Assembly: GCF_013328205.1 (NCBI RefSeq)
Contig: NZ_JABULH010000001.1
Coordinates: 511,610-575,609, forward strand
Length of the DNA: 64,000 bases
Direction: 5' to 3'
Source: Sphingomonas hominis
GTDB taxonomy: Bacteria; Pseudomonadota; Alphaproteobacteria; Sphingomonadales; Sphingomonadaceae
Positions 43,567 through 51,849 of the stretch are shown piece by piece. The translations under genes and the position numbers were made by a program. The notes under the pieces are model-generated. The model did not search any database. It was not told where the DNA came from and worked only from the letters and a program-made list of their open reading frames with translations. Every line of letters begins with the position of its first letter. Positions within the stretch are counted from its first letter, which is position 1.

Positions 43567-44756
43567 TCAGGTGTCCCAATCAGGTGGGTGGGGGTGGCCG
43601 CAGTGACGCGGGCGTTGACGATGGTGCCGACCGGCTCGGCGGTGTCGAGGCGCAGGTCGGCGAAGGCGGGAGTGTGGCCGCGGTCGCCCGGGCGCTCGAT
43701 GAGGACCGCTTGGACTGTGCCGACCTGCGTCGCGAGCCAGTCGGCGCGGCGTTCAGCACTCATCGTGCGCAAGGCGGCGGCGCGGGTGCGGGCGAGGTCG
43801 GGGGCGACCTGCGGCATTCGCGCGGCGGGGGTGCGGTCGCGCGGGGAATAGGGAAAGACGTGCGCGTGGGTGATGTCGGCCTCGTTCACCATCGCCAGCG
43901 TGTTGGCGTGCGCAGGCTCGCTCTCGGTCGGAAAGCCCGCGATCAGGTCCGCGCCGATGGTGATTTCGGGTCGAGCCGCCTTCAGCGACTGCGCGAGCGC
44001 GATCACCTGCGCGCGGCTGTGGCGGCGACGCATTCGCTTGAGGATCAGGTCGTCGCCGGCCTGAAGCGAGAGGTGGACGTGCGGCATGACGCGCGGTTCT
44101 TGGCTAAGCAGCGCGGAGAGGTGGTCGTCGACCTCGGCGGGGTCGAGCGAGGAGAGGCGAAGGCGCTGGAGCCCGGGCACCTGCGCGAGCAGTCGCTCGA
44201 CCAGCACGGGCAGGCGTGCGCCGCGGTCGTCGTAGCTGGTCAGGTCGACGCCGCTCAGCACCACCTCGCGCTGGCCGCGCTCGACCAACGTCGCGACGTG
44301 GTGGACGACCTCGCCGATCGGGTCCGAGCGACTGCTGCCGCGGCCCTGCGGGATCGCGCAGAAGGTGCAAGCGTGATCGCAGCCGTTCTGAACGGCGACG
44401 AAGCCGCGCGTGTGACGGCGGGGCGGAGCCGCGTTGGCGCGCGGTCCCCACGTGGTGGGGAGCAGTTTCGCGGCATTGGCGACGACGCGGTCGACCTCAG
44501 GCATCGCGGCGAAGGCGACGCGGTCCATGTCTGAGGCGCAGCCGGTCACGACAAGCTCGACTTCCGGGCGGTCGCGGCGCAGGCGGCGGATCGCGGCGCG
44601 GGTGTCCTTCACCGCCTGGTTGGTGACGCCGCAACTGTTCACCACCGCCACGTCACGGCCATCGGCACGCGCGGGCAGGAGCTGGCGGATCGCCTCGCTC
44701 TCGGCGATGTTGAGGCGGCAGCCCAGCGTGACGATCGCCTGGGGGGAAGCGGACAT
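43563..44756 (-). CDS. mtaB: tRNA t6A37 methylthiotransferase MtaB
   Basis: 397 residues. N-terminal UPF0004 domain with cluster cysteines (TLGCRLN, VNSCGVTN, VTGCASD), radical-SAM triad in NGCDHACTFCAIPQGRGSSRS, and a C-terminal TRAM domain. It makes ms2t6A in tRNA. Overlaps ftsY by 4 bp. Confidence 0.9.
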   Translation of the reverse strand: MSASPQAIVTLGCRLNIAESEAIRQLLPARADGRDVAVVNSCGVTNQAVKDTRAAIRRLRRDRPEVELVVTGCASDMDRVAFAAMPEVDRVVANAAKLLPTTWGPRANAAPPRRHTRGFVAVQNGCDHACTFCAIPQGRGSSRSDPIGEVVHHVATLVERGQREVVLSGVDLTSYDDRGARLPVLVERLLAQVPGLQRLRLSSLDPAEVDDHLSALLSQEPRVMPHVHLSLQAGDDLILKRMRRRHSRAQVIALAQSLKAARPEITIGADLIAGFPTESEPAHANTLAMVNEADITHAHVFPYSPRDRTPAARMPQVAPDLARTRAAALRTMSAERRADWLATQVGTVQAVLIERPGDRGHTPAFADLRLDTAEPVGTIVNARVTAATPTHLIGTPE

Positions 44757-44814
44757 GAAGGGCGATCTAGGGTCGGGGAGGGGGCAAGTCCACGCCGGGC
44801 ACGTGCCGGACGTG

Positions 44815-44849
44815 AAAAGGGCGCGGATGGCATAACCACCCGCGCCCTT
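44815..44849 (-). terminator. Rho-independent terminator after rplS
   Basis: A perfect 10-bp stem (AAGGGCGCGG / CCGCGCCCTT) with a 13-base loop; on the minus strand it ends in TTTT. Lies 29 bp after the rplS stop. Confidence 0.85.
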
Positions 44850-44878
44850 CGCGTGCCTTCGGGGAAGGCAGCGTGCGA

Positions 44879-45265
44879 TTACTCGGCCGGGGTTGCCGTC
44901 GGGCGATTGTCGCGACGCTCGGCGATACGCGCCGACTTACCCGTGCGACCGCGCAGGTAGTAGAGCTTCGCACGACGCACCGCGCCGCGGCGGACAACCG
45001 TGATCGACTCGATGTTGGGCGAGTAGAGCGGGAACACGCGCTCCACACCCTCGCCGAACGAGATCTTGCGAACGGTGAAGCTGGAGCCCATCGCCTTGTT
45101 CGAGCGCGCGATGCACACGCCCTCGTAGTTCTGGACGCGGGTACGCTCACCCTCGACCACGCGAACGCCGACGCGCAGCGAGTCGCCGGCGCGGAACTCG
45201 GGGATCTCGCGGGCGGCGGTCAGCTTGGCGATCTGCTCGGCTTCGAGCTGCTGAATCAGGTTCAT
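44879..45265 (-). CDS. rplS: 50S ribosomal protein L19
   Basis: 128 residues from ATG at 45265 (AAGG ten bases upstream); an in-frame TTG three codons earlier has no ribosome-binding site. Motifs: [79 protein letters not shown]. Follows trmD by 5 bp. Confidence 0.97.
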   Translation of the reverse strand: MNLIQQLEAEQIAKLTAAREIPEFRAGDSLRVGVRVVEGERTRVQNYEGVCIARSNKAMGSSFTVRKISFGEGVERVFPLYSPNIESITVVRRGAVRRAKLYYLRGRTGKSARIAERRDNRPTATPAE

Positions 45266-45270
45266 GTCAT

Positions 45271-46032
45271 TCAACCTTCGTCATCGTGCCGCGCGCCAGA
45301 GGGCGACTGGACCCGAGCGCCGGAGTGACGCTCCCACAGGTCCGGCCGCCGTAGCCGTGTATCGGTCTCCGCCTTGCGCTTGCGCCAGGCGGCGATCCTC
45401 GCATGATCCCCCGATCGCAGCACTTCGGGGATCGTGCGCCCTTCCCATTCATATGGTCGGGTATAATGCGGATATTCGAGAAGGCCGCTTTCGAAGCTTT
45501 CCTCGTCCCCGCTGGAAGCCGCGCCCATTACGCCCGGAACGAGCCGGACGCAAGCGTCGAGCAGCACCAGCGCGCCCATCTCCCCGCCTGAGAGCACGTA
45601 GTCGCCGATCGACACCTGCTCGATCGCGCGCGCGTCGAACAGGCGTTCGTCGAACCCCTCGAAGCGGCCGCACAGGATTACCGCGCCGGGGCCGGCGGCC
45701 AGCGTGCGGACGCGGGCTTGCGTGAGGGGAGCACCGCGCGGCGTCATGGCGAGGATCGGGCGGTCGTCCGCGACAGCGTCGAGCGCGCTCGCCACCACGT
45801 CGGCGCGCAGCACCATGCCAGCGCCGCCGCCCGCAGGCGTGTCGTCAACGGTGCGGTGGCGATCGGTAGCGGAGTCGCGGATGTTGACCGCGTCGAGCGA
45901 CCACAGGCCGTTCGCCAGCGCGCGTCCGGCGATCGACTGTCCGAGCGGGCCGGGGAACATGTCGGGGTAGAGCGTGAGAATGGTGGCGCGAAACGGCACG
46001 GGCGGGATGGCTTCTCGATCAGGGAAGGCCAT
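45271..46032 (-). CDS. trmD: tRNA (guanine37-N1)-methyltransferase TrmD
   Basis: 253 residues from ATG at 46032 (start uncertain; GAGGGG abuts it). SPOUT knot region: [26 protein letters not shown] and [15 protein letters not shown]. The C-terminal domain has LRRPDLW. Methylates G37 in tRNA. Normally downstream of rimM; here on the opposite strand from rpsP-rimM. Confidence 0.95.
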   Translation of the reverse strand: MAFPDREAIPPVPFRATILTLYPDMFPGPLGQSIAGRALANGLWSLDAVNIRDSATDRHRTVDDTPAGGGAGMVLRADVVASALDAVADDRPILAMTPRGAPLTQARVRTLAAGPGAVILCGRFEGFDERLFDARAIEQVSIGDYVLSGGEMGALVLLDACVRLVPGVMGAASSGDEESFESGLLEYPHYTRPYEWEGRTIPEVLRSGDHARIAAWRKRKAETDTRLRRPDLWERHSGARVQSPSGARHDDEG

Positions 46033-46116
46033 CCCCTCACGGATGACGGGCGCCGGGTCAACCGTGCGAGCGGGCACCTCGTTGCGGCGCTGACCCATCA
46101 GGCGTGCGGCGAACCC

Positions 46117-46422
46117 TTATTGTTCGGTGACGAACGACAGTTCTTCCGCCGGCCCGACCTTCTGTTCGCCCGCGAAGATGCGGTCGATGCGCGTCTCGAT
46201 CTCGACGCGTTGTTCGCGCGAGCAATAACGGCGATAGGGGCCGATCAGCAGCTCGTCCGCGATGGCCTTTTTCACGTTGCCGAGCCCTTCCTCGCTGAGC
46301 GCGTTGCTTTTGCGCAACTCGATGCAGAGCTGGATCAGGCCGACCGCGGTCGCCTGGGCACGCAGGCCCACGTTGGTGACGTCGTTGTGAAGTTGTTTCT
46401 GCTTCTCGGACGGCTGGCCCAC
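46117..46422 (-). CDS. Small helical protein of unknown function
   Basis: 101 residues from GTG at 46422, chosen because AGGAG is seven bases upstream; an ATG at 46437 would overlap that site. Predominantly helical (KQKQLHNDVTNVGLRAQATAVGLIQLCIELRKSN...), ends FAGEQKVGPAEELSFVTEQ. No family recognised. Divergent from ffh with ~300 bp between, in which I see nothing but promoter space. Confidence 0.6.
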   Translation of the reverse strand: MGQPSEKQKQLHNDVTNVGLRAQATAVGLIQLCIELRKSNALSEEGLGNVKKAIADELLIGPYRRYCSREQRVEIETRIDRIFAGEQKVGPAEELSFVTEQ

Positions 46423-46722
46423 GACTTCTCTCCTCATGTTGATGCCGCGCTTGATCGGCGGCTTGCGGGGAATAAAGCATGGAAACGGGTGGTTGTTCAA
46501 CGCGGCCTGGCGCTTGTCGTACTCGCGGTACGGTGGTGCGCGCTTGCCTGCGGAGCACGGATCGGCTAGAGGCGCGCCCACGTTCCACTGCGAACGCTTG
46601 AGCAACGCGTCCATTTGCGGCGCACGCTGGCCGGCGAGGTTTCGCCCGCCGGCGCTTTTGCGTTTGGCGGTAGGCGGTTTAGTCGGTCGCCGTCGCACGG
46701 GGTCGGCGGAAGGGATTTTTTG

Positions 46723-48249
46723 ATGTTCGAGAGCCTCAGCGATCGTCTTGGTGGAGTGTTCGACCGGCTGCGCGGCCGTGGCGCGCTGACCGAGGCCGAC
46801 GTGCGTCAGGCGATGCGCGAGGTTCGCATCGCGCTGCTCGAGGCGGACGTGGCGCTGCCCGTCGCGCGCCAGTTCGTCGACAAGGCGACCGAGGCGGCGA
46901 TCGGCCAGAACGTGCTCCGTTCGGTCACGCCGGGCCAGCAGGTCGTCAAGATCGTCAACGACGCACTGGTCGAGATGCTGGGCGGCGACGACGCGGAGGC
47001 CGCCGAGCTGAAGCTGGACGTTGCGCCGCCGGCGGTCGTGATGATGGTCGGCCTCCAAGGCTCGGGCAAGACGACCACCACTGCGAAAATCGCGCGGCGC
47101 TTGTCCAAGGGATCGATCACCGGGCGCGCGACCAAGAAGGTGCTGATGGCGTCGCTGGACGTCAATCGCCCGAACGCGCAGGAACAGCTGGCGACGCTCG
47201 GCACCCAGGTCGAGGTCGCGACGCTGCCGATCGTCGCGGGGCAGCAGCCGGTCGACATCGCCCGGCGGGCGATGCAGGCGGCGAAGCTGCAGGGCTTCGA
47301 CGTGCTGATGCTCGACACCGCGGGCCGGCTGCACGTCGATCAGGCGTTGATGGACGAGATGAAGGCGGTGGCCGAGGTGGCCACGCCGAACGAGATCCTG
47401 CTCGTCGTCGATTCGCTGACCGGTCAGGACGCGGTCAACGTCGCGCAGAACTTCTCCGAACAGGTGCCGCTGACGGGCGTCGTGCTGACCCGCATGGACG
47501 GCGACGCGCGCGGTGGCGCCGCGCTGTCGATGCGCGCGGTCACCGGCAAGCCGATCAAGTTCGCGGGCGTCGGCGAGAAGATGGACGCGCTGGAAGCCTT
47601 CCAGCCGAGCCGCGTCGCCGGGCGCATCTTGGGCATGGGCGACGTCGTCAGCCTGGTGGAGCGCGCCGCCGAGGCGATCCAGCAGGAAGATGCCGAGCGG
47701 ATGACCGCGCGGCTCGCCAAGGGTCAGTTCGACCTGAACGACCTGCGCGCGCAGCTGAGCCAAATGCAGCGGATGGGCGGGCTCGGCGCGCTCGCGGGCA
47801 TGTTGCCGGGCATGAAGGGCGCGCAAAAGGCGATGGCGTCGGGCGCGGTGGACGAGAAGATCCTGTTGCGCATGGACGCGATGATCACGTCGATGACCGC
47901 CAAGGAGCGCGCCAAGCCCGAGCTGATCAACGCCAAGCGCAAGATCCGCATCGCCAAGGGTTCCGGCACCAACGTGCAGGAGGTCAACAAGCTGTTGAAG
48001 ATGCACCTGGAAATGCAGACCGCCATGAAGAAAATCAAGAAGATGGGCGGGATGAAGGGCTTGCTGGGGATGCTCGGCAAGGGCGGTCTGGGTGGCCTGG
48101 GCAACGCGCTGGGTGGCGCGGAGCTGGGCGACATGATGTCCAAGGCGGGCGGACCGGGCGGAAGCCTGGCGGGCATGCCGGGGTTGCCTGCGCCAGGTGG
48201 TCCGGGCGGGCTGCCGGGGCTGCCCGGCGGGTTCAAGTTCAAGAAGTAA
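46723..48249 (+). CDS. ffh: Signal recognition particle protein Ffh
   Basis: 508 residues. NG GTPase domain: VGLQGSGKTTTTAKIA, DVNRPNAQEQL, LDTAGRLHVDQALMDE, LTRMDGDARGGAALS. M domain with Met-rich finger and RNA-binding helices (ERAKPELINAKRKIRIAKGSGTNVQEVNKLLKM). A long Gly/Met/Pro-rich tail ends in GGFKFKK. Binds the SRP RNA at 18.7 kb and docks on FtsY at 42.6 kb. Confidence 0.97.
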   Translation: MFESLSDRLGGVFDRLRGRGALTEADVRQAMREVRIALLEADVALPVARQFVDKATEAAIGQNVLRSVTPGQQVVKIVNDALVEMLGGDDAEAAELKLDVAPPAVVMMVGLQGSGKTTTTAKIARRLSKGSITGRATKKVLMASLDVNRPNAQEQLATLGTQVEVATLPIVAGQQPVDIARRAMQAAKLQGFDVLMLDTAGRLHVDQALMDEMKAVAEVATPNEILLVVDSLTGQDAVNVAQNFSEQVPLTGVVLTRMDGDARGGAALSMRAVTGKPIKFAGVGEKMDALEAFQPSRVAGRILGMGDVVSLVERAAEAIQQEDAERMTARLAKGQFDLNDLRAQLSQMQRMGGLGALAGMLPGMKGAQKAMASGAVDEKILLRMDAMITSMTAKERAKPELINAKRKIRIAKGSGTNVQEVNKLLKMHLEMQTAMKKIKKMGGMKGLLGMLGKGGLGGLGNALGGAELGDMMSKAGGPGGSLAGMPGLPAPGGPGGLPGLPGGFKFKK

Positions 48250-48303
48250 GTTTCACGTGCCCGCCGCGGCGGGCGTCACAATCGAAGAAGGAAGAAGACT
48301 AAC

Positions 48304-48693
48304 ATGGCACTGAGCATTCGTTTGTCGCGTGGTGGCTCCAAGAAGCGTCCTTATTACCGCATCGTCGTTGCCGATGCGCGGTCCCCTCGTGACGGCAAGT
48401 TCATCGAGAAGATCGGCAACTACAACCCGCTGCTCGCCAAGGACGACGAGAAGCGCATCGTGCTCGACGCCGAGCGCGCGAAGCACTGGATCGGCGTCGG
48501 CGCGCAGCCGACCGATCGCGTCGCCCGCTTCCTCGACGTCGCCGGCGTCAAGGAGCGCGCTGCACGCAACAACCCGAACAAGGGCAAGCCGGGCGAGAAG
48601 GCGACCGAGCGCGCCGAGGAGCGTGCGGAGAAGCTGAAGGCAGCGCAGGAAGCAGCCAACGCCCCGGCCGAGACCGAGACGGCGGAGGCCTGA
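48304..48693 (+). CDS. rpsP: 30S ribosomal protein S16
   Basis: 129 residues. [21 protein letters not shown] and [11 protein letters not shown] are the S16 signatures. The C-terminal ~45 residues are an acidic/basic alpha extension ([20 protein letters not shown]) beyond the usual ~80-90 aa. A perfect GCCCGCCGCGGCGGGC palindrome lies at 48259-48274 upstream, just after ffh. Confidence 0.96.
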   Translation: MALSIRLSRGGSKKRPYYRIVVADARSPRDGKFIEKIGNYNPLLAKDDEKRIVLDAERAKHWIGVGAQPTDRVARFLDVAGVKERAARNNPNKGKPGEKATERAEERAEKLKAAQEAANAPAETETAEA

Positions 48694-48702
48694 ACCTGAT
48701 CG

Positions 48703-48727
48703 TCCGGCCGGTCATCGTGCCGGCCGG
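48703..48727 (+). promoter_or_regulatory. CCGGCCGG inverted repeat between rpsP and rimM
   Basis: CCGGCCGG occurs at 48704-48711 and 48720-48727 around TCATCGTG. It could form a hairpin in the transcript. The stretch CGGTCATCGTGC is repeated 30 bp later. Function unproven. Confidence 0.35.
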
Positions 48728-48777
48728 CACCGGATCGGTCATCGTGCGTTCCCTTTGTGCAACGAGAGGAACCTGCC

Positions 48778-48912
48778 TTGACCGATCCCGATACGCAGAC
48801 GCAGCCGGACGAGCATGAAGACGCCACGAACCACGGTATCTCGGCCACCGAACCCGCCGAAGGCAGCGACGACGCAGCCGGCCGCGACGAAGGCTCCCCC
48901 GCGCCCGAGTGA
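48778..48912 (+). CDS. Possible 44-aa acidic peptide before rimM
   Basis: TTG at 48778 with GAGAGGA upstream opens a 44-codon frame (MTDPDTQTQPDEHEDATNHG...APE) rich in Asp/Glu/Ala. It lies between rpsP and rimM and overlaps the upstream part of the rimM frame. Could be real or a chance reading. Confidence 0.35.
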   Translation: MTDPDTQTQPDEHEDATNHGISATEPAEGSDDAAGRDEGSPAPE

Positions 48913-48937
48913 TGCGGGGAAGGCTCCGGCCGGCGAC

Positions 48938-49441
48938 GTGGCGACACGCGCTCCGGCCGCGGCCGCAATCGTCGCATCGGGTCAGGTGGTGCTCGCCGCA
49001 GTGATTGGCGCGCACGGTGTGGGCGGCGAGGTGAAGCTCAAGGTCTTTGCCGAGCAGATCGAGGCGCACCGCTCGTTCAACGACGGCGCGCTGACGATCG
49101 TGACATTGCGCAACAACATCGCCCGCTTCGCCGAAGTGACCGACCGCAACGCCGCCGAGGCGATGCGGGGAACGTTGCTGACGGTGCCGCGCGCCGCCCT
49201 GCCGGCATTGGACGAGGGCGAATATTATCATGCCGACTTGATCGGCCTGTCCGCAGTGTCGACCGCGGGCGACGCTCTAGGGCAGGTCGTGGCGGTGGAG
49301 AATTTCGGCGCGGGTGACGTGGTCGAGGTCGAGCGGCCGTCCGAGGACGGGCGTCCGGGCAAGCGTTTCATGGTGCCGATGAGCGCGGTGCCTGAATGGA
49401 ATGAACAACGTCTGGTGATCGACGCCGCGTTCGTGGAGTGA
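48938..49441 (+). CDS. rimM: 16S rRNA processing/ribosome maturation factor RimM
   Basis: 167 residues from GTG at 48938, the length usual for RimM; an in-frame ATG at 48815 would add a Pro/Ala/Lys-rich tail that is atypical. RimM core: VVLAAVIGAHGVGGEVKLKVF, MRGTLLTVPRAALPALDEGEYYHADLIGL, and the PRC-barrel ending KRFMVPMSAVPEWN. Start uncertain. Confidence 0.9.
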   Translation: MATRAPAAAAIVASGQVVLAAVIGAHGVGGEVKLKVFAEQIEAHRSFNDGALTIVTLRNNIARFAEVTDRNAAEAMRGTLLTVPRAALPALDEGEYYHADLIGLSAVSTAGDALGQVVAVENFGAGDVVEVERPSEDGRPGKRFMVPMSAVPEWNEQRLVIDAAFVE

Positions 49442-49445
49442 CGTC

Positions 49446-49490
49446 GCGGCTGCGGCTGCGGCTGCGGCTGCGGCTGCGGCTGCGGCTGCT
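49446..49490. repeat. GCGGCT hexanucleotide tandem repeat
   Basis: Seven perfect copies of GCGGCT (49446-49487) plus a partial one, 4 bp after the rimM stop. Likely length-variable by slippage. The remaining 220 bp to the next gene hold one degenerate REP-like arm. Confidence 0.85.
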
Positions 49491-49669
49491 GAGGGTGTAA
49501 GCCGATCTGCCTCGCGAAGCTGGGGGTCGGACATGACGCGTGCGCTCGCCTCGTCCTGAACTGATCGAAGGCAGTCGGCCGCGCGCTCAAGTCTGCCGTG
49601 GCCCATGTCTCGAGCTAAATGTGGCGCGTGCGCTGTGTCACAAGCCGGGGCGTTCGCCAGAAACAGCAA

Positions 49670-49705
49670 GGCAGCGGGATACCGGTTCAAGGCTGGGATG
49701 ACGAA
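49670..49705. repeat. REP-like arm, copy 6 (degenerate)
   Basis: GCGGGATACCGGTTCAAGGC resembles the common right arm GCGGGATCCCGGATCAAGTC with several changes. Confidence 0.4.
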
Positions 49706-49714
49706 CGTTCCGCC

Positions 49715-50752
49715 TTAGTCGTGACGCTGTGGTCGGATGACCTCTACGATACGGTCGTTCGGCTGTAGCTGTCGTGCTTCCGTGTCCCAGAAGCCGTAGG
49801 ATCGAACGCCACGGTAGAGGCGTAGTGCCTTCCCCGTGCTGATCGCGTCGAGCGGGTGGCCGACTTCGGCGGCGGTGACGACGCGTTCGCACAAGGCGAC
49901 CTGACCGTGGATGTTGGCGAGGTCGGCGAGGCAGTCGGCAACGTGGCGGCCCTGCGTCGAGCTCGCGAGTAGCAGTCCGGCGAAGCTCGCAGGATTGATG
50001 ACGGTGTTGGCGCCCGCCTGCCGCGCGAGCGGTTCGTTCTCGTCGGCGCGGATCACGACGCTGATCGGCACGTCGGGCGCGATGCGGCGCGCGGTCAGCA
50101 CGATCAGGATCGAGGTGTCGTCGCGACCCGCGGCGACGATCATCGCGCGGGCGCGGTCGAGTTGCGCTGCCTCCAGCGTGGCATTGTGGGTGGCGTCTGC
50201 CTCCATCACCGCGGCACCGACCTTTTCCGCCGGTTCGAGTGCGGCGGCGTGCTGGTCGATCACGACGATCTGCTCGACGGGCATGCCGCGGCGGATCAGC
50301 TCGCGCGCCGCCTCTTGCCCCGCATCGCCGTGACCGGCGACGACGACGTGGTCGTGCAAATTCTGCTGGATCAGGCGCATGCGCAGGCGGTCCCAGACGC
50401 GGCGGAGCAGGAAGTCATAAGCGGTCCCCAGGAAGATCAGCCACACGAACAATCGGATCGGCGTGACGACGAAGGTGTCGAACAGTCGCGCCTGCGGCGT
50501 GACCGGCACGATGTCGCCGTAGCCAACCGTGGTGACGGTGATCATTGTGAAATACAGCACGTCGACGAAGCTGATCGCGCCGTCCACATTGTCGCGCAGA
50601 CCGTCGCGATCGAACCAGTGAACCGCCAGCGCGATGCTGATCAGCCCGAGTGCCAGCAGCAGCCGCCACGCGACCGGCACCCAGGCGGGCGCGGTGCTGC
50701 GGCGACGCAATGCGAGCGGCTCGCGCGGTTGGGCGGGGCGCGGGGTCAGCAT
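49715..50752 (-). CDS. Potassium channel with RCK/TrkA-N domain
   Basis: 345 residues. Two-helix pore module: first helix LLLALGLISIALAVHWF, selectivity filter TVGYGDIVP, second helix near VVTPIRLFVWLIFLGTAYDFL. The C-terminal TrkA-N domain binds NAD (VVVAGHGDAGQEAARELIRRG), followed by a short TrkA-C-like end. Inner-membrane ligand-gated K+ channel, Kch/MthK type. Confidence 0.88.
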   Translation of the reverse strand: MLTPRPAQPREPLALRRRSTAPAWVPVAWRLLLALGLISIALAVHWFDRDGLRDNVDGAISFVDVLYFTMITVTTVGYGDIVPVTPQARLFDTFVVTPIRLFVWLIFLGTAYDFLLRRVWDRLRMRLIQQNLHDHVVVAGHGDAGQEAARELIRRGMPVEQIVVIDQHAAALEPAEKVGAAVMEADATHNATLEAAQLDRARAMIVAAGRDDTSILIVLTARRIAPDVPISVVIRADENEPLARQAGANTVINPASFAGLLLASSTQGRHVADCLADLANIHGQVALCERVVTAAEVGHPLDAISTGKALRLYRGVRSYGFWDTEARQLQPNDRIVEVIRPQRHD

Positions 50753-50774
50753 GCGCGCGTCGGACGCGGGTCGA

Positions 50775-51692
50775 TCATCGCCGCAAGGGTCGTTGCTCGC
50801 TCAGCAGGTTGCGCATGGTGGTGGCAGCGACGCCGGCTTCTCCCATCGCGTGGCTGATCTGATCCAGCCCCTTCACCACGTCGCCGGCGGCGAACAGGCC
50901 AGGCACGGTGGTGCGTTGGTGGTCGTCGACCTCCAGACAGCCTTCGTCGGTCGCCTTCGCACCCGCCTCGACCGCCAAGCGCGAGCGGATGCGCGAGCCG
51001 AGCGCGGGATAGACGCTGTCGAACGCCATCCGCCCGCGTGCGGTATCGAAGGCGAGCTGGTGGCCTTCGATCGCGTAGCCGCCGCACGGTCCGTTGATGC
51101 GCGCGATGCCGGCGTCGTCGAGCTTGGCAGCGCAGGCGGGGTCGAGCGCGTGCTCGGCCTCGGGCGCGATGAGCGTGACGTCGCGGGTGTAGCTGCGCAG
51201 GAACAAGGCCTCGCGCATGCCGTGGTCGCCGGTGCCGATCACGCCGACCTTGCGGTCGGTCACCTCGTAGCCGTCACACACCGGGCAGTAGCGCAGCAGC
51301 CCGCGCGCGACCGCGGGATCGTGTACCTCGGGCGTGAGGTGGCGCGGGCGATGGTTGACGACGCCGGTCGCGAGGAGGACGGTGCGCGCGCGGTAGGTCT
51401 GGTCGCCAGCGTGGACGGTGAACGTCTCGTCGTCCTCCGGAGTAAGCCGCTCGACGCGCGCGTCCTGCCGCTCGACCCCGTATTTATCCGCCTGTTCGCG
51501 CATTCGGGCGAGCAGGTCGTTGCCGCTGATTCCTTCGGGATAGCCCGCGTGATTGCGCGTGCATGGGATCCACGACGCGCGGCTCGACCCGCAGTCGAAC
51601 AAGCGCGTGCGCAGGCGGAAGCGCGTGAGGTAGATGGCGGCGGTGAGGCCGGCCGGGCCTCCGCCGACGATGATGCAGTCGTCGGTGGTCAT
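50775..51692 (-). CDS. Thioredoxin reductase-like flavoprotein
   Basis: 305 residues. FAD motif IIVGGGPAGLTAAIYL, redox-active CxxC in RYCPVCDGYEV, NADPH motif VGVIGTGDHGMREAL, and GLFAAGDVVKGLDQISHAMGEA. The active-site CPVCDG is a variant of the TrxR CATCDG. Physiological partner unknown. Confidence 0.85.
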   Translation of the reverse strand: MTTDDCIIVGGGPAGLTAAIYLTRFRLRTRLFDCGSSRASWIPCTRNHAGYPEGISGNDLLARMREQADKYGVERQDARVERLTPEDDETFTVHAGDQTYRARTVLLATGVVNHRPRHLTPEVHDPAVARGLLRYCPVCDGYEVTDRKVGVIGTGDHGMREALFLRSYTRDVTLIAPEAEHALDPACAAKLDDAGIARINGPCGGYAIEGHQLAFDTARGRMAFDSVYPALGSRIRSRLAVEAGAKATDEGCLEVDDHQRTTVPGLFAAGDVVKGLDQISHAMGEAGVAATTMRNLLSEQRPLRR

Positions 51693-51849
51693 TACGCGAG
51701 CAACACAAACTCGCGGGCGCGGTTCCACCAGCATGCGCGATAGTGGCTGACCTGGATCAACGCGGATCGACACGGTGGCATGGCCTATCGCGGTCTGGCT
51801 CGCTAAGCGGGCTGGGACAAGCCGCCGCGTGGTGGCGCGGAGGGACGAG

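Noticed and set aside
46117-48006. Long minus-strand open frame (629 codons) running across ffh
   Set aside because: It is antisense to ffh, low-complexity His/Arg/Leu composition; only its last ~100 codons look like a real small gene.
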